A stretch of DNA of 64,000 nt, taken from contig NZ_VCPE01000002.1 of the NCBI RefSeq assembly GCF_005938105.1, positions 372,001 to 436,000 on the forward strand, given 5' to 3'. Under the pieces are notes generated by a model. That model was not told the origin of the DNA and searched no databases. It saw nothing but the letters and a program-made list of their open reading frames with translations. Below, in pieces: positions 27,396 through 39,239 of the stretch. Each line of letters begins with the position of its first letter. The first letter of the stretch is position 1. Position numbers and translations under genes: made by a program. This DNA comes from Brucella haematophila. GTDB lineage: Bacteria > Pseudomonadota > Alphaproteobacteria > Rhizobiales > Rhizobiaceae.

Positions 27396-28580
27396 TCAGG
27401 CTTGCTCTACACCATGCGTTTCCAAAAGCGCTTTCATGCGTTTCACGGCAAGTTCCGGCTGATCAAGCACATTGGCCTTGTCTGCCAGTTGGAAGATATC
27501 GGCATAATGGACAATGCCGCGCGCTGACTGCATCCCGGCGGGCATGGTGAAATGCGTCTGATGACCATTGAGCCAGGCGAGAAACACGACACCGGCCTTG
27601 TAATATTGCGTTGGCGCTTCAAAAATCTTGCGCGATAGCGGCACAGTTGGCTCAATGATCGCGCGGAACCGCTCGTTATCGCCCTTGGCGAGGGCGACGA
27701 GCGCATTGGAAGCTTGTGGCGCGACAGCATCGAAAATGCCGAGCAAAGCATGGCTATGCTTGTGCCCGTCGCCTTCGATCAGCGGTGCATAGTTGAAATC
27801 GTCCCCTGTGAAACAAAGCACGCCTTCCGGCAACCGGTCGCGCAGGGCAAGTTCGTAGCGCTCTTCCAACAGCGAAATCTTGATGCCTTCAACCTTGTCG
27901 CGATTGGCCTCGATAATATTGATGACGGTGTTCAGCGCATCATCGAAATTAGAGCTTCCCCAGTAGCCCTTGAGCTGCGGATCGAACATGTCGCCCAACC
28001 AGTGCAGCACGACCTTCTCGCGGGCATTGGAGAGAATGTGCCCATAAACCTTTGCATAATCGTCCGGGGATCGCGCAATACGGGCAAGGGCGCGGCTCGC
28101 CATCAGGATGAAACGCCCGCCGTGCTTTTCGACGAAACCGGCCTGTGTTTCGTAGGCTTTGATCACGTCATCAAGGCTCTTTGCGTCCGCCGGATCGAGA
28201 TGATCCGTCCCGGCACCGCAGGCCAGATCGGCACCCGCTACGGTTTTGCTTTCAGCCAGTGAGCGACGGATCAATTCCTGCGCACCCGCCCAGTTGAGGC
28301 CCATGCCGCGCTGCGAGGTGTCCATCGCTTCGGCGATCTTGAAGCCGAGGCCCCAGAGATGATGGCGAAACGCCATGGTCGCATCCCAGTCGAGCGCGGG
28401 ATTGTTCCATGGTGTCGTATCGTTTCGTGGGTCGGAGACGATATGCGCCGCCGCATAGGCGATGCGATTGAACTGCGGGGGAGCGGAGGGTCTTTCGGTC
28501 GGCGTTCCGGCAAGCCGGTATGCGTGCAGAGTGCCGTCTGCCTTTGGCAAGGTCAGCATAGTGTCGAATGCAACGCTCAT
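27396..28580 (-). CDS. DUF993 family protein (dihydrodipicolinate-synthase-like aldolase fold)
   Basis: A 394-aa protein of the DUF993 family, which resembles TIM-barrel DHDPS-type enzymes; the exact reaction is unknown to me. Characteristic text includes FNRIAYAAAHIVSDP, HHLWGLGFKIAEAMDTSQRGMGL, CGAGTDHL and GYWGSSNFDDALNTVINII. ATG 28580 is chosen because GGGAGG lies 6 bases upstream; an ATG at 28586 is too close to that site. It is divergent from the LacI gene, with a GAACGTTC palindrome in the shared region close to its start, so it is probably repressed with the operon at 28834-38695. Confidence 0.85.
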   Translation of the reverse strand: MSVAFDTMLTLPKADGTLHAYRLAGTPTERPSAPPQFNRIAYAAAHIVSDPRNDTTPWNNPALDWDATMAFRHHLWGLGFKIAEAMDTSQRGMGLNWAGAQELIRRSLAESKTVAGADLACGAGTDHLDPADAKSLDDVIKAYETQAGFVEKHGGRFILMASRALARIARSPDDYAKVYGHILSNAREKVVLHWLGDMFDPQLKGYWGSSNFDDALNTVINIIEANRDKVEGIKISLLEERYELALRDRLPEGVLCFTGDDFNYAPLIEGDGHKHSHALLGIFDAVAPQASNALVALAKGDNERFRAIIEPTVPLSRKIFEAPTQYYKAGVVFLAWLNGHQTHFTMPAGMQSARGIVHYADIFQLADKANVLDQPELAVKRMKALLETHGVEQA

Positions 28581-28613
28581 GATCATCCTCCCACGGAACC
28601 TTGCCTTTCATAA

Positions 28614-28629
28614 TTTAGAACGTTCCAAA
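28614..28629. promoter_or_regulatory. LacI-type operator near the DUF993 gene
   Basis: TTTAGAACGTTCCAAA is a near-perfect palindrome centred on AACGTT. It shares the GAACGTTCCAA core with the site at 28791-28804, and the two are about 175 bp apart on either side of the divergent region. Such spacing suits repression of both directions, perhaps with looping. Confidence 0.75.
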
Positions 28630-28781
28630 TGGCAAGAAGCGCCCATGTCGAGTTAGAAGTAGAGTTTTTGGCCAGAAAGTAGCGCTTCTCACGCAAGTAA
28701 CCCATATTTCTTAAATTTATGCGGGGGTGATATCGTGAAACAGGACATTGATGTGGCGATAGAGTGGCAAAATTTCTCCCG

Positions 28782-28811
28782 TTGACTTTTTTGGAACGTT
28801 CCAATTAAATT
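28782..28811 (+). promoter_or_regulatory. Promoter with embedded LacI operator for the catabolic operon
   Basis: TTGACT at 28782-28787 is a good -35 box and TAAATT at 28806-28811 an acceptable -10, with an 18-bp spacer. The perfect palindrome TTGGAACGTTCCAA (28791-28804) lies between them. A repressor bound there would block RNA polymerase directly, so the downstream lacI-led operon is probably autoregulated. Confidence 0.75.
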
Positions 28812-28833
28812 ACTAGCGAAAGCCGAGGAAGTC

Positions 28834-30881
<2,048 letters not shown>

Positions 30882-30886
30882 ACACC

Positions 30887-32488
30887 ATGAACAAGCATAT
30901 TTCGGCTGCGGAAGCGGCTGCACTCATCCCCGACAACGCTGTCGTTTCCGTCTCGTCTTCGAGTGGTCTCGGCTGTCCCGATCTGACGCTGAAAGCCATT
31001 GGCGAGCGGTTTGACGAGACCGGCCATCCCAAGAATATCACCACGCTGCATCCGATTGCGGCGGGCGATATGAGCGGCATCAAGGGCGTGGATTACATCG
31101 CCAAGCCGGGATTGCTGAAGAAGATCATCGGTGGTTCCTATCCGTCAGGCCCGTCCAGCGCCGAGCCGCCGCTGATCTGGCAGATGATCACCAATAATGA
31201 GATCCCGGCCTATAATATCCCGTCGGGCATTTTGTTCGATATGCATCGCGAAGCGGCGGCCAAGCGCCCCGGCGTGCTGACCAAGGTGGGTCTTGATACG
31301 TTTGTCGACCCCAAGCGTCAGGGCACGGCGATGAATGACAAGGCCGGGCAGGAACCGGTGGTGAAACATGTCAGCTTCGAAGGCGAAGACTGGCTCTATT
31401 TCCCTTCCATCATCCCGCAAGTGGCGATCATTCGCGCGACGACGGCGGATGAGCGTGGCAATCTCACTTATGAGCATGAAGGCGCCTATCTCGGCGGTCT
31501 CGATCAGGCGCTGGCCGCGCGCAACAATGGTGGCATCGTCATTGCGCAGGTGAAACGCATCGCCAAGGAAGGCACGCTGAAGCCGCATGATGTGCGGGTG
31601 CCGGGCGTTCTGGTCGATTATATCGTGGTCGATCCCGATCAGAAGCAGACGACGCAGACACTGTACGATCCGGCGATTTCAGGCGAGATTTTCCGCCCGA
31701 TCGATACATTCCGTCTGGCTGAGTTCAATATCCAGAAGGCGATTGCGCGCCGTGTCTCGCAGGAATTGCAGGCGGGAAGCGCGGTCAATCTCGGTTTCGG
31801 CATTTCCGCCAATGTGCCGCGCATTCTGCTGGAGGAAGGCCTGCATGGTGCTGTGACGTGGGTGATCGAGCAGGGCGCTGTCGGTGGCGTGCCGCTACTG
31901 GATTTTGCCTTTGGTTGCGCGGCGAATGCCGACGCCTATATGCCGTCGCCCTATCAGTTCACCTATTTTCAGGGTGCAGGCTTCGATGCGTCGCTCTTGT
32001 CCTTCCTGGAGATTGGACGCGACGGCTCGGTCAATGTGTCGAAGCTCTCATTCCGTCCGCATGTCACGGCGGGAGCGGGCGGCTTTGTGGATATTACGGG
32101 AAGGGCCAAAAAGATTGTCTTCTCGGGCATGTTCAATGCAGGGGCCAAGCTTTCCGTTGCAGACGGCAAGCTGGTGATCGAGAAGGAAGGAAAGCTCAAA
32201 AAGCTCGTTAATGAGGTTGAGCACGTCACCTTCTCTGGTCCCCGCAGTGTCGCACAGGGACAGGACATTACCTATGTCACGGAACGCGCTGTGATGAAGC
32301 TCACGCGGCAAGGCATCGTGCTCACCGAGATCGCGCCGGGTGTGGATCTGCAGGCGCATATTCTCGATCAGGCTGAGTTTCCGCTGATCGTTTCCGATCA
32401 GCTCAAGATCATGGACGAGGCGCTGTTCCGCGAAGAGCCGATTGGACTTGAATTGCCGCAAAAGCCTGCGCGAAAGCTGGAGGCGTGA
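30887..32488 (+). CDS. Acyl-CoA:acetate/3-ketoacid CoA-transferase (class I, YdiF-like)
   Basis: A 533-aa single-chain family I CoA-transferase. The alpha-type half carries VSVSSSSGLGCPDLTL and YEHEGAYLGG, and the beta-type half carries GSAVNLGFGIS and VIEQGAVGGVP, in which the glutamate should be the CoA-accepting residue. It would activate a carboxylic acid intermediate to its CoA ester for the hydratase encoded next. It starts 5 bp after the dehydrogenase stop and ends one base before the hydratase ATG. Confidence 0.9.
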   Translation: MNKHISAAEAAALIPDNAVVSVSSSSGLGCPDLTLKAIGERFDETGHPKNITTLHPIAAGDMSGIKGVDYIAKPGLLKKIIGGSYPSGPSSAEPPLIWQMITNNEIPAYNIPSGILFDMHREAAAKRPGVLTKVGLDTFVDPKRQGTAMNDKAGQEPVVKHVSFEGEDWLYFPSIIPQVAIIRATTADERGNLTYEHEGAYLGGLDQALAARNNGGIVIAQVKRIAKEGTLKPHDVRVPGVLVDYIVVDPDQKQTTQTLYDPAISGEIFRPIDTFRLAEFNIQKAIARRVSQELQAGSAVNLGFGISANVPRILLEEGLHGAVTWVIEQGAVGGVPLLDFAFGCAANADAYMPSPYQFTYFQGAGFDASLLSFLEIGRDGSVNVSKLSFRPHVTAGAGGFVDITGRAKKIVFSGMFNAGAKLSVADGKLVIEKEGKLKKLVNEVEHVTFSGPRSVAQGQDITYVTERAVMKLTRQGIVLTEIAPGVDLQAHILDQAEFPLIVSDQLKIMDEALFREEPIGLELPQKPARKLEA

Positions 32489-32489
32489 G

Positions 32490-33266
32490 ATGACTGATCG
32501 CATAGAAATTGCGACCGAGAACCACATCGCGGTCATGACCATCAAGCGGCCCGAAAAGCTCAATGCGTTCGATATCGAGCTTTTGCAGGAGTTATCCGCC
32601 GCCTGTGATCGGGTGGAGGCGGATAGCACCGTCCGGGTTGCGATCCTGACCGGCGAGGGCAAAGCCTTTTCCGCTGGAGGCGACATCAAGGCCTGGGGCG
32701 GCATGGAACCGGCAGAGTTCGGCCATGCATGGGTGCGCTATGGCCATCGTGTGTTCGAGCGGCTCGCAACCTTGCGTGTGCCACTGATCGCAGCGATGAA
32801 CGGCCATGCTTTGGGCGGTGGTCTGGAACTGGCAGGCGCCGCCGATATCCGCATTGTTGAGCGACAGGCGAAGATCGGCCTGCCGGAAACCTCGCTTGGC
32901 ATGATTCCCGGCTGGTCGGGCACGCAGCGTCTTGTGCGCCGTTTCGGGGCGCAGATCGTGCGCCGCATGGTGCTGGGTGGCGAAATGTTCACGGCGGAGG
33001 AAGCGCTTTCGCATGGGCTGGTCGATGCCGTTGTCGAGACGGGCGCAGCCTTGCAGGCAGCACAAGACTATGCAGCACGGGTGGCGAAGCGCGGACCCGC
33101 TGCACTGGAAATTTCCAAACTGATGCTTTCCGTCGCCAATGGCGAGGACAATGGAACCGCCGTCGAAGCATTGGGTTCCATCCTTGTCGCCAAGACCGGC
33201 GATCTGAAAGAAGGCGTGCGCTCGTTCAGCGAAAAGCGCGAAGCGAATTTTGAAGGAAAATGGTGA
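32490..33266 (+). CDS. Enoyl-CoA hydratase/isomerase family protein
   Basis: A 258-aa crotonase-fold enzyme. MTIKRPEKLNAFDIEL, the oxyanion-hole AFSAGGDIKAWGG and NGHALGGGLELAGAADIRI, and the PETSLGMIPGWSGTQRL region with a catalytic-type glutamate are visible. The frame is open upstream to 32442, but ATG 32490 directly follows the CoA-transferase stop and begins the conserved sequence. It probably hydrates an enoyl-CoA made by the neighbouring CoA-transferase step. Its stop overlaps the aldehyde dehydrogenase ATG by one base. Confidence 0.92.
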   Translation: MTDRIEIATENHIAVMTIKRPEKLNAFDIELLQELSAACDRVEADSTVRVAILTGEGKAFSAGGDIKAWGGMEPAEFGHAWVRYGHRVFERLATLRVPLIAAMNGHALGGGLELAGAADIRIVERQAKIGLPETSLGMIPGWSGTQRLVRRFGAQIVRRMVLGGEMFTAEEALSHGLVDAVVETGAALQAAQDYAARVAKRGPAALEISKLMLSVANGEDNGTAVEALGSILVAKTGDLKEGVRSFSEKREANFEGKW

Positions 33267-34780
33267 TGAGCACGATTGTAAAGCCGCAACCGCTGGCCGG
33301 ACTGGCCGTCCGCGAATTCTCCATGCTGATCGATGGCAAATGGATGCAAAGCCAGAGCGGCGGCAGTATTGAGCGTGTGGCTCCCGGCCATGGCGTGACA
33401 GTGAGCCGTTATCCCGCTGGTAACAAGGCGGATGTGGAGCGCGCCGTAGCAGCTGCGCGCAAGGCTTTTGACGATGGGCGCTGGTCTTCCAAAACGGCAT
33501 CGCAGCGTTCGCTGGTGCTGTTGAAAGCCGCCGATCTGATCGAAGCGCGGGCGGAAGAGCTTGCCTATCTCGATGCGATTGAAGCAGGAAAGCCGATTAG
33601 TCAGGTGCGCGGCGAGATTGCCGGTTCGGTCGATATCTGGCGCTATGCGGCAGCGCTTGCGCGTGATCTGCATGGCGAGAGCTATAATACGCTGGGGGAT
33701 GGCACTTTGGGTGTCGTGTTGCGTGAGGCGATTGGTGTTGTCTCCATCATCACGCCGTGGAACTTTCCGTTCCTGATCGTCGGTCAAAAGCTGCCATTTG
33801 CTTTGGCGGCGGGTTGCACGGCGGTCGTAAAGCCTTCGGAACTCACCTCCGGTTCGACGCTGGTGCTGGGTGAAATTCTGGCCGAGGCAGGCGTGCCGGA
33901 CGGCGTGGTCAACATCGTCACCGGAACGGGCGCTGATGTCGGCCAGCATATGAGCACGCATCCAGATGTGGACATGGTGTCGTTCACCGGTTCCACTGGC
34001 GTCGGCAAGCTGACCATGGCCAATGCGGCGCAGACGCTGAAGAAAGTGTCGCTGGAACTTGGCGGCAAGAACCCGCAAATCCTGTTCCCGGATGCGGACA
34101 TGGATGCCTTTATCGACGCTGCGGTTTTCGGCGCATGGTTCAATGCGGGCGAATGCTGCAATGCCGGTTCGCGATTGATCGTGCATCGCTCAATTGTCGA
34201 TGAGATTGTCGGGCGCGTCGCTGATCTGTCGAAGAAAGTCATCGTCGGGGATCCCCTTGATGTCAGCACGCAGGTGGGCGCGATCATTACGCCCCAGCAT
34301 CTGAGCAAGGTTGGCGCTTATGTCGATCAGGCCAAGAAGGCAGGCGCTGCAATTGCCCATGGCGGGGATGTGCTGGATCTTGGCCTTGGCCAATATATGG
34401 GACCGACCATCATTGCGGGTGTGAAAGCCGATATGGCTGTGGCGCGTGAAGAAGTGTTCGGCCCGGTCCTGTCGGTGCTCTCCTTCGATACGGTGGATGA
34501 GGCGATCTCCATTGCCAATGCGGTTGATTACGGGCTTTCGGCAGGCGTATGGAGCCGAGATTTCGATACCTGCATGAGTATTGGCCGCAAGGTGCGCGCC
34601 GGTACGGTCTGGATGAACACTTTCATGGACGGCACGCCGGAACTGCCTTTCGGCGGTTATCGCCAGTCGGGTCTGGGCCGCGAATTGGGTCGTCATGCGG
34701 TGGAGGATTACACCGAAACCAAGACGCTCAACATGCATATCGGCGCGCGGACGGCCATGTGGATGCCGCAAGGAAAGTAG
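33266..34780 (+). CDS. NAD(P)-dependent aldehyde dehydrogenase
   Basis: A 504-aa ALDH superfamily enzyme. TPWNFPFLIVGQKLPFALAAGCTAVVKPSE, the NAD-binding FTGSTGVGK, ELGGKNPQIL with the general-base glutamate and FNAGECCNAGSR with the catalytic cysteine are present. ATG 33266 overlaps the hydratase stop; the ATG six bases earlier is inside it and less likely. In this operon it should oxidise an aldehyde produced by a GMC or SDR enzyme to the acid for CoA activation. Confidence 0.94.
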   Translation: MSTIVKPQPLAGLAVREFSMLIDGKWMQSQSGGSIERVAPGHGVTVSRYPAGNKADVERAVAAARKAFDDGRWSSKTASQRSLVLLKAADLIEARAEELAYLDAIEAGKPISQVRGEIAGSVDIWRYAAALARDLHGESYNTLGDGTLGVVLREAIGVVSIITPWNFPFLIVGQKLPFALAAGCTAVVKPSELTSGSTLVLGEILAEAGVPDGVVNIVTGTGADVGQHMSTHPDVDMVSFTGSTGVGKLTMANAAQTLKKVSLELGGKNPQILFPDADMDAFIDAAVFGAWFNAGECCNAGSRLIVHRSIVDEIVGRVADLSKKVIVGDPLDVSTQVGAIITPQHLSKVGAYVDQAKKAGAAIAHGGDVLDLGLGQYMGPTIIAGVKADMAVAREEVFGPVLSVLSFDTVDEAISIANAVDYGLSAGVWSRDFDTCMSIGRKVRAGTVWMNTFMDGTPELPFGGYRQSGLGRELGRHAVEDYTETKTLNMHIGARTAMWMPQGK

Positions 34781-34782
34781 GA

Positions 34783-36276
34783 GTGACGGCTTTGGGAGGA
34801 CAGCCGGATATCGTCATCATCGGATCAGGTATCGGCGGCGCGACAATGGCCGCCGGTCTTGCCGCGTCTGGTGCAGACATTCTCATTCTTGAGGCGGGGG
34901 AGCACTTGCCCGACAGGCCGGAAAACCGCGACCCGCGCGCCATTTTCCAGCAGGGCTTCTTTCGCCCGAAGGAGTTCTGGTACGAGACCGGCGGTACGCC
35001 ATTCAATCCCGGCAACTATTAAAATGTCGGCGGCAATTCCAAATTCTTTGGCGCGGTGCTGATCCGTTATCGCCGTGAGGATTTTGCGGAAATGGCGCAT
35101 CTGGAAGGTGTCTCGCCTGCCTGGCCTTTCGCCTATGAGGAGCTGGAGCCGTGGTATAGCTGCGCCGAACAGCTTTTTCAGGTGCGGGGTGAGCTGGGCG
35201 ATGATCCGACCGAGCCGGATCATTCAAAACCCTATCCCTGTCCGGCAATCCGTGACGAACCGGCCATTGCCGATATACGGGCGCGATTGAAGAAGAACGG
35301 TCTTCATGCTGCATCGCTGCCGCTGGGGGTCGATATCGACCGCTGGCTCGCCAAGGCAAAAACGCCGTGGGATGCGCATCCAAACAGCAATGACGGCAAG
35401 ATGGATGCGGAAACCTGTCCGCTTGCCAGCGCCTTGCGCTATTCCAATGTCAGGCTGGAAACCGCGGCGCGGGTGACGCGGCTGGAAGCCGGTCCGGATG
35501 GCAAAACCATCGTGGCAGTTCACTATGTGAAGAACGGCGAGGCGCTGGTCTTGCGCCCAAAGCTCGTCATTCTTTCGGCGGGCGCGGTGCAATCGGCAGT
35601 GCTCTTGTTGCGTTCGGGATTGGCGAACCGTTCCGATCAGGTCGGTCGCAATTTCATGAACCATAATTCTAGCGCCGTGATCGCTTTCGATCCGCGCTAT
35701 CGCAATGACAGCGTCTATCAGAAGACCTTTGGCTTCAACGATTACTATCTGTCGGACGGGGCAGGCGGGCCGCCGCTGGGCAATGTGCAATTGTTGGGGC
35801 GCGTGTCGGGCGCGATCCTGAAATCCAATATGCCGCGTGTGCCTGAATGGCTGTTGAACCGGATTGCCGGACACACAATCGATTTCTACGCAATGAGCGA
35901 AGACCTGCCGTCGCCGGAAAGCCGCGTGACGGTGGATGGCGACCGCATTGTCCTGCATTGGGTGCGCAGCAACTGGAAGGCGCATCTGATGCTGGTCGAA
36001 AAGCTCAAATCCGCACTGCGGTCGGCGGGATTTCCGGTGGTTCTTTCGCGGGCCTTCGACCGGCGTACGCCGTCGCATCAATGCGGCACAGTGCGCATTG
36101 GTAATGACCCAGCGACAGCGCCGCTCAATACATGGTGCCGCGCTTACGACCACCCCAATCTTCATGTGGTGGATGCGTCGTTTCTGCCGACATCGGCTGC
36201 GGTTAATCCCGCGCTGACCATCGCGGCACAGGCGTTGCGCGTGTCCGATCATCTGAACCGGGAGGTGCTGGCATGA
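34783..36276 (+). pseudogene. GMC family oxidoreductase interrupted by an in-frame stop
   Basis: FAD-dependent GMC oxidoreductase, about 497 codons. GTG 34783 with a GTAGGAG purine stretch starts the FAD-binding DIVIIGSGIGGATMAAGLA. At 35020-35022 the frame has TAA, in FNPGNY-stop-NVGGNSKFFGAV where family members have tyrosine (TAC or TAT). The same frame then continues intact to HQCGTVRIGND and VNPALTIAAQALRVSDHL, the C-terminal catalytic part. One base change explains the break, and everything else looks functional, so the mutation is recent or a sequencing error. The stop overlaps the next gene's ATG. Confidence 0.88.
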
Positions 36277-37037
36277 ACCGTCAAAGACCTGTGGTGCTGG
36301 TGACCGGCGGCCGACGCGGCATCGGGCTTGGCATAGCCCGCGCTCTCGCGGCGAAGGGCTTCGATCTGGCGATTACCGATGTTGAAAACGACGAGGCTGT
36401 CATCCACGAATTGCGCGGCATGGGCGGCAAGGTGGCTTTCTTTAAAGGCGATCTTGCTGCCGTAGAAACCCATGCGGCGACAGTTGCCGCCGTGTTGAAG
36501 GAGTTTGGCAGCATTGATTGTCTCGTCAACAATGCTGGCATGGGTTCCGTGGAACGCGGTGATTTTCTTGGCCTGAAGCCGGAGAATTTCGACACCATCA
36601 TGGGGGTCAATTTGCGCGGCACGGTGTTCTTCACGCAGGCAATAGTGAAAGCCATGCTGGCGGTAACCGATGTGCGTTTTCCGCGTAGCATCGTGACGAT
36701 CAGTTCTGTGTCATCGGTGATGAGTTCGCCGGAAATGCTTGATTACTGCATCAGCAAGGCCGGGTTGACCGCCTTTGTGCAGGGGCTGGCTTTGCGGCTC
36801 GCCGAGGCGCGGATCGGGGTGTTCGAGGTTCGACCGGGTATCATTCGCACCGACATGACGGCAAAGGTCGCCGAGCGCTACGACACGCTGATTGACGGCG
36901 GGCTGGTGCCGATGAAGCGCTGGGGCGAGGTGGGCGATGTTGGCGCCATCGTGGCCGGGCTTGCGGGCGGCAATTTCATCTTCGCTACCGGGTCGGTGAT
37001 CAATGCTGATGGCGGCCTGTCGATAGCAAAGCTTTAG
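36273..37037 (+). CDS. Short-chain dehydrogenase/reductase (3-ketoacyl reductase-like)
   Basis: A 254-aa classical SDR. The cofactor motif TGGRRGIGLGIA is at about residues 11-22, NNAG near 90, the catalytic serine in ISSVSS and YCISK near 160, and the C-terminal GSVINADGGLS. It starts within the GMC stop (ATGA), so it is coupled to the broken gene and its translation may be lowered by the premature stop upstream. Substrate unknown. Confidence 0.92.
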   Translation: MNRQRPVVLVTGGRRGIGLGIARALAAKGFDLAITDVENDEAVIHELRGMGGKVAFFKGDLAAVETHAATVAAVLKEFGSIDCLVNNAGMGSVERGDFLGLKPENFDTIMGVNLRGTVFFTQAIVKAMLAVTDVRFPRSIVTISSVSSVMSSPEMLDYCISKAGLTAFVQGLALRLAEARIGVFEVRPGIIRTDMTAKVAERYDTLIDGGLVPMKRWGEVGDVGAIVAGLAGGNFIFATGSVINADGGLSIAKL

Positions 37038-37057
37038 TTTCTCGGGAGGAGAAACGC

Positions 37058-38695
37058 ATGAATTACGACTATATCATCGTTGGCGGCGGGCCGGCCGGTT
37101 GTGTTCTCGCCAATCGTCTGAGCGAGGATGCTTCGGTGAAGGTGTTGCTGCTGGAAGCCGGAGGAAGCGACAGGAACCCGCTGTTTCATATGCCCGCAGG
37201 CTTTGCCAAAATGACCAAGGGCGTGGCGAGCTGGGGCTGGGAGACGGTCCCGCAGAAGCATATGAAAAACCGCGTTCTGCGCTACACGCAGGCCAAGGTC
37301 ATTGGTGGCGGTTCCAGCATCAACGCGCAGATTTATACGCGCGGCAATGCGGCTGATTACGATCTTTGGGCCAATGAAGACGGCTGTACCGGCTGGGATT
37401 ATCGCAGCGTGCTGCCCTATTTCAAACGCGCCGAGGATAATCAGCGTTTCAACGATGACTATCATTCCTATGGCGGGCCGCTTGGCGTTTCCATGCCGTC
37501 TGCGCCGCTGCCGATCTGCGATGCCTATATCCGCGCGGGGCAGGAGCTTGGGCTTCCCTACAATCCGGATTTCAACGGTCGCGAACAGGCCGGTGTCGGT
37601 TTCTACCAGCTCACCCAGCGCAATCGCCGCCGCTCGTCCGCCTCGCTTGCCTATCTCGCATCGATCAAGGGACGCAGAAACCTGACGGTCAGAATCAACG
37701 CGCCAGTGCGCAACATCGTGCTGGAGAAGACGCGCGCCACCGGCGTGGCGTTGATGAGCGGCGAGGTGCTGCGCGCGTCGAGGGAGGTGATCCTGTCATC
37801 GGGTGCGATCGGCTCACCGAAGCTTCTGCTGCAATCTGGGATCGGACCAGCCGATCATCTCAAGCAGACAGGTGTGGCCGTGAAACACGATCTGCCGGGC
37901 GTCGGCTCAAACTTGCAGGATCATCTCGATCTGTTCGTTATCAGCGAATGCACTGGCGATCACACCTATGACGGCGTGGCAAAGCTGCACCGCACGCTTG
38001 GCGCGGGTCTGCAATATATCCTGCTGCGTTCCGGCCCGGTGGCCTCGAGCCTGTTTGAAACGGGCGGCTTCTGGTATGCTGATCCGGAGGCCCGGTCGCC
38101 GGATATCCAGTTCCATCTGGGGCTTGGTTCGGGCATTGAAGCCGGCGTCGAGAAGCTGAAGAATGCGGGCGTGACGCTCAATTCCGCCTATCTGCATCCG
38201 CGCTCGCGTGGGACAGTGCGTCTGGCGTCCAGCGATCCGGCGGCGGCTCCACTGATCGACCCCAATTACTGGAGCGATCCACACGATCTGAAGATGTCAC
38301 TGGAAGGGCTGAAGATCGCCCGCGAAATCCTGCAACAGGAAGCTCTGAAACCCTTTGTCATGGCCGAGCGACTGCCGGGACCGAAGGTGATGACTGACGA
38401 CGATTTGTTTGACTATGCCTGCGCCAATGCCAAGACCGATCACCATCCGGTCGGCACCTGCAAGATGGGCACTGATGCTTCTGCCGTGGTCGATCTGGAG
38501 CTGAAGGTTCACGGTCTGGAGGGCTTGCGCGTCTGCGACAGCTCGATCATGCCGCGTGTGCCGTCCTGCAACACCAATGCGCCGACAATCATGGTTGGCG
38601 AAAAGGGATCGGACATTATTCGCGGGCGCGATCCGCTGCCGCCAACCGTTTTCTCTTGGGAGAAAAACGAACAGAAGCCGCGTGCAAGAGTTTAA
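37058..38695 (+). CDS. GMC family oxidoreductase (choline dehydrogenase-like)
   Basis: A 545-aa FAD enzyme. DYIIVGGGPAGCVLANRLSED is the dinucleotide fold, KVIGGGSSINAQIYTRG the GMC signature 1, and SSGAIGSPKLLLQSGIGP signature 2. The C-terminal HHPVGTCKMG and PSCNTNAPTIMVGEK hold the active-site His and Asn. GGGAGGAG precedes the ATG. It resembles BetA-type alcohol dehydrogenases but lacks a choline context; it may supply alcohol oxidation if the upstream GMC gene is dead. Its end overlaps the convergent GFA gene by a few bases. Confidence 0.93.
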   Translation: MNYDYIIVGGGPAGCVLANRLSEDASVKVLLLEAGGSDRNPLFHMPAGFAKMTKGVASWGWETVPQKHMKNRVLRYTQAKVIGGGSSINAQIYTRGNAADYDLWANEDGCTGWDYRSVLPYFKRAEDNQRFNDDYHSYGGPLGVSMPSAPLPICDAYIRAGQELGLPYNPDFNGREQAGVGFYQLTQRNRRRSSASLAYLASIKGRRNLTVRINAPVRNIVLEKTRATGVALMSGEVLRASREVILSSGAIGSPKLLLQSGIGPADHLKQTGVAVKHDLPGVGSNLQDHLDLFVISECTGDHTYDGVAKLHRTLGAGLQYILLRSGPVASSLFETGGFWYADPEARSPDIQFHLGLGSGIEAGVEKLKNAGVTLNSAYLHPRSRGTVRLASSDPAAAPLIDPNYWSDPHDLKMSLEGLKIAREILQQEALKPFVMAERLPGPKVMTDDDLFDYACANAKTDHHPVGTCKMGTDASAVVDLELKVHGLEGLRVCDSSIMPRVPSCNTNAPTIMVGEKGSDIIRGRDPLPPTVFSWEKNEQKPRARV

Positions 38696-39132
38696 TCTGT
38701 GCCGTCTACCGGTTCAAAGCGCAGATAGCCCACGACATCGGAACCCTTGTGGTTCGGATTGTCGGAGGGGTGATTGACGCCGTCATTGACCGGGATAACC
38801 TTGAAGTCGAAAGGCGAAACGCCCTCCAGACAAGCCGCATTCACGCCAAACTGGCGTGGATTGGAGCGGCGCTGGTGGTGCGTATAGATCCCGCATCTGG
38901 AGCAGAAGAAATGCTTCGCGACGCCGGTATTGAAGGTGTAGAGGGTGAGCGCGTCTTCCCCTTGCAGGATTTCCAGCCCGCCGAGTTCTGCTGACACGAC
39001 GACTGCGCCGCGCATCCGGCAATAGGAGCAGTCGCAGCGGCGCGCGCTGTGCAGGCCGTCGGACAGTTTTACGCGAAAACGCACCGTTCCGCAGTGGCAT
39101 GCGCCATTGGCTTCCTTGATGTCCGGATTCAT
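38692..39132 (-). CDS. GFA (glutathione-dependent formaldehyde-activating/CENP-V) family protein
   Basis: A 146-aa zinc protein. The fold's cysteines are visible: CHCGTVRF, CDCSYCRMRG and FFCSRCGIYTHHQ. Family members are annotated for formaldehyde-glutathione adducts, but most have no proven reaction. It is convergent with the GMC gene and divergent from the SDR gene at 39240, so it is not part of the catabolic operon. Confidence 0.88.
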   Translation of the reverse strand: MNPDIKEANGACHCGTVRFRVKLSDGLHSARRCDCSYCRMRGAVVVSAELGGLEILQGEDALTLYTFNTGVAKHFFCSRCGIYTHHQRRSNPRQFGVNAACLEGVSPFDFKVIPVNDGVNHPSDNPNHKGSDVVGYLRFEPVDGTD

Positions 39133-39239
39133 TTTTCACTCCATTCTGCCTTTGCGGACGATATTTTCTTTTCTGCCAGTTTACCACTGGCGAAAACCGA
39201 TTAAGTTCGTTGCCGGAAATGCTTCAGGGAGGGAACGGC

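Noticed and set aside
33068-34186. 372-codon minus-strand frame, and similar long antisense frames over mnmG, accA and other genes
   Set aside because: They overlap well-identified genes and encode low-similarity, histidine/arginine-rich sequence typical of antisense frames in GC-rich DNA.
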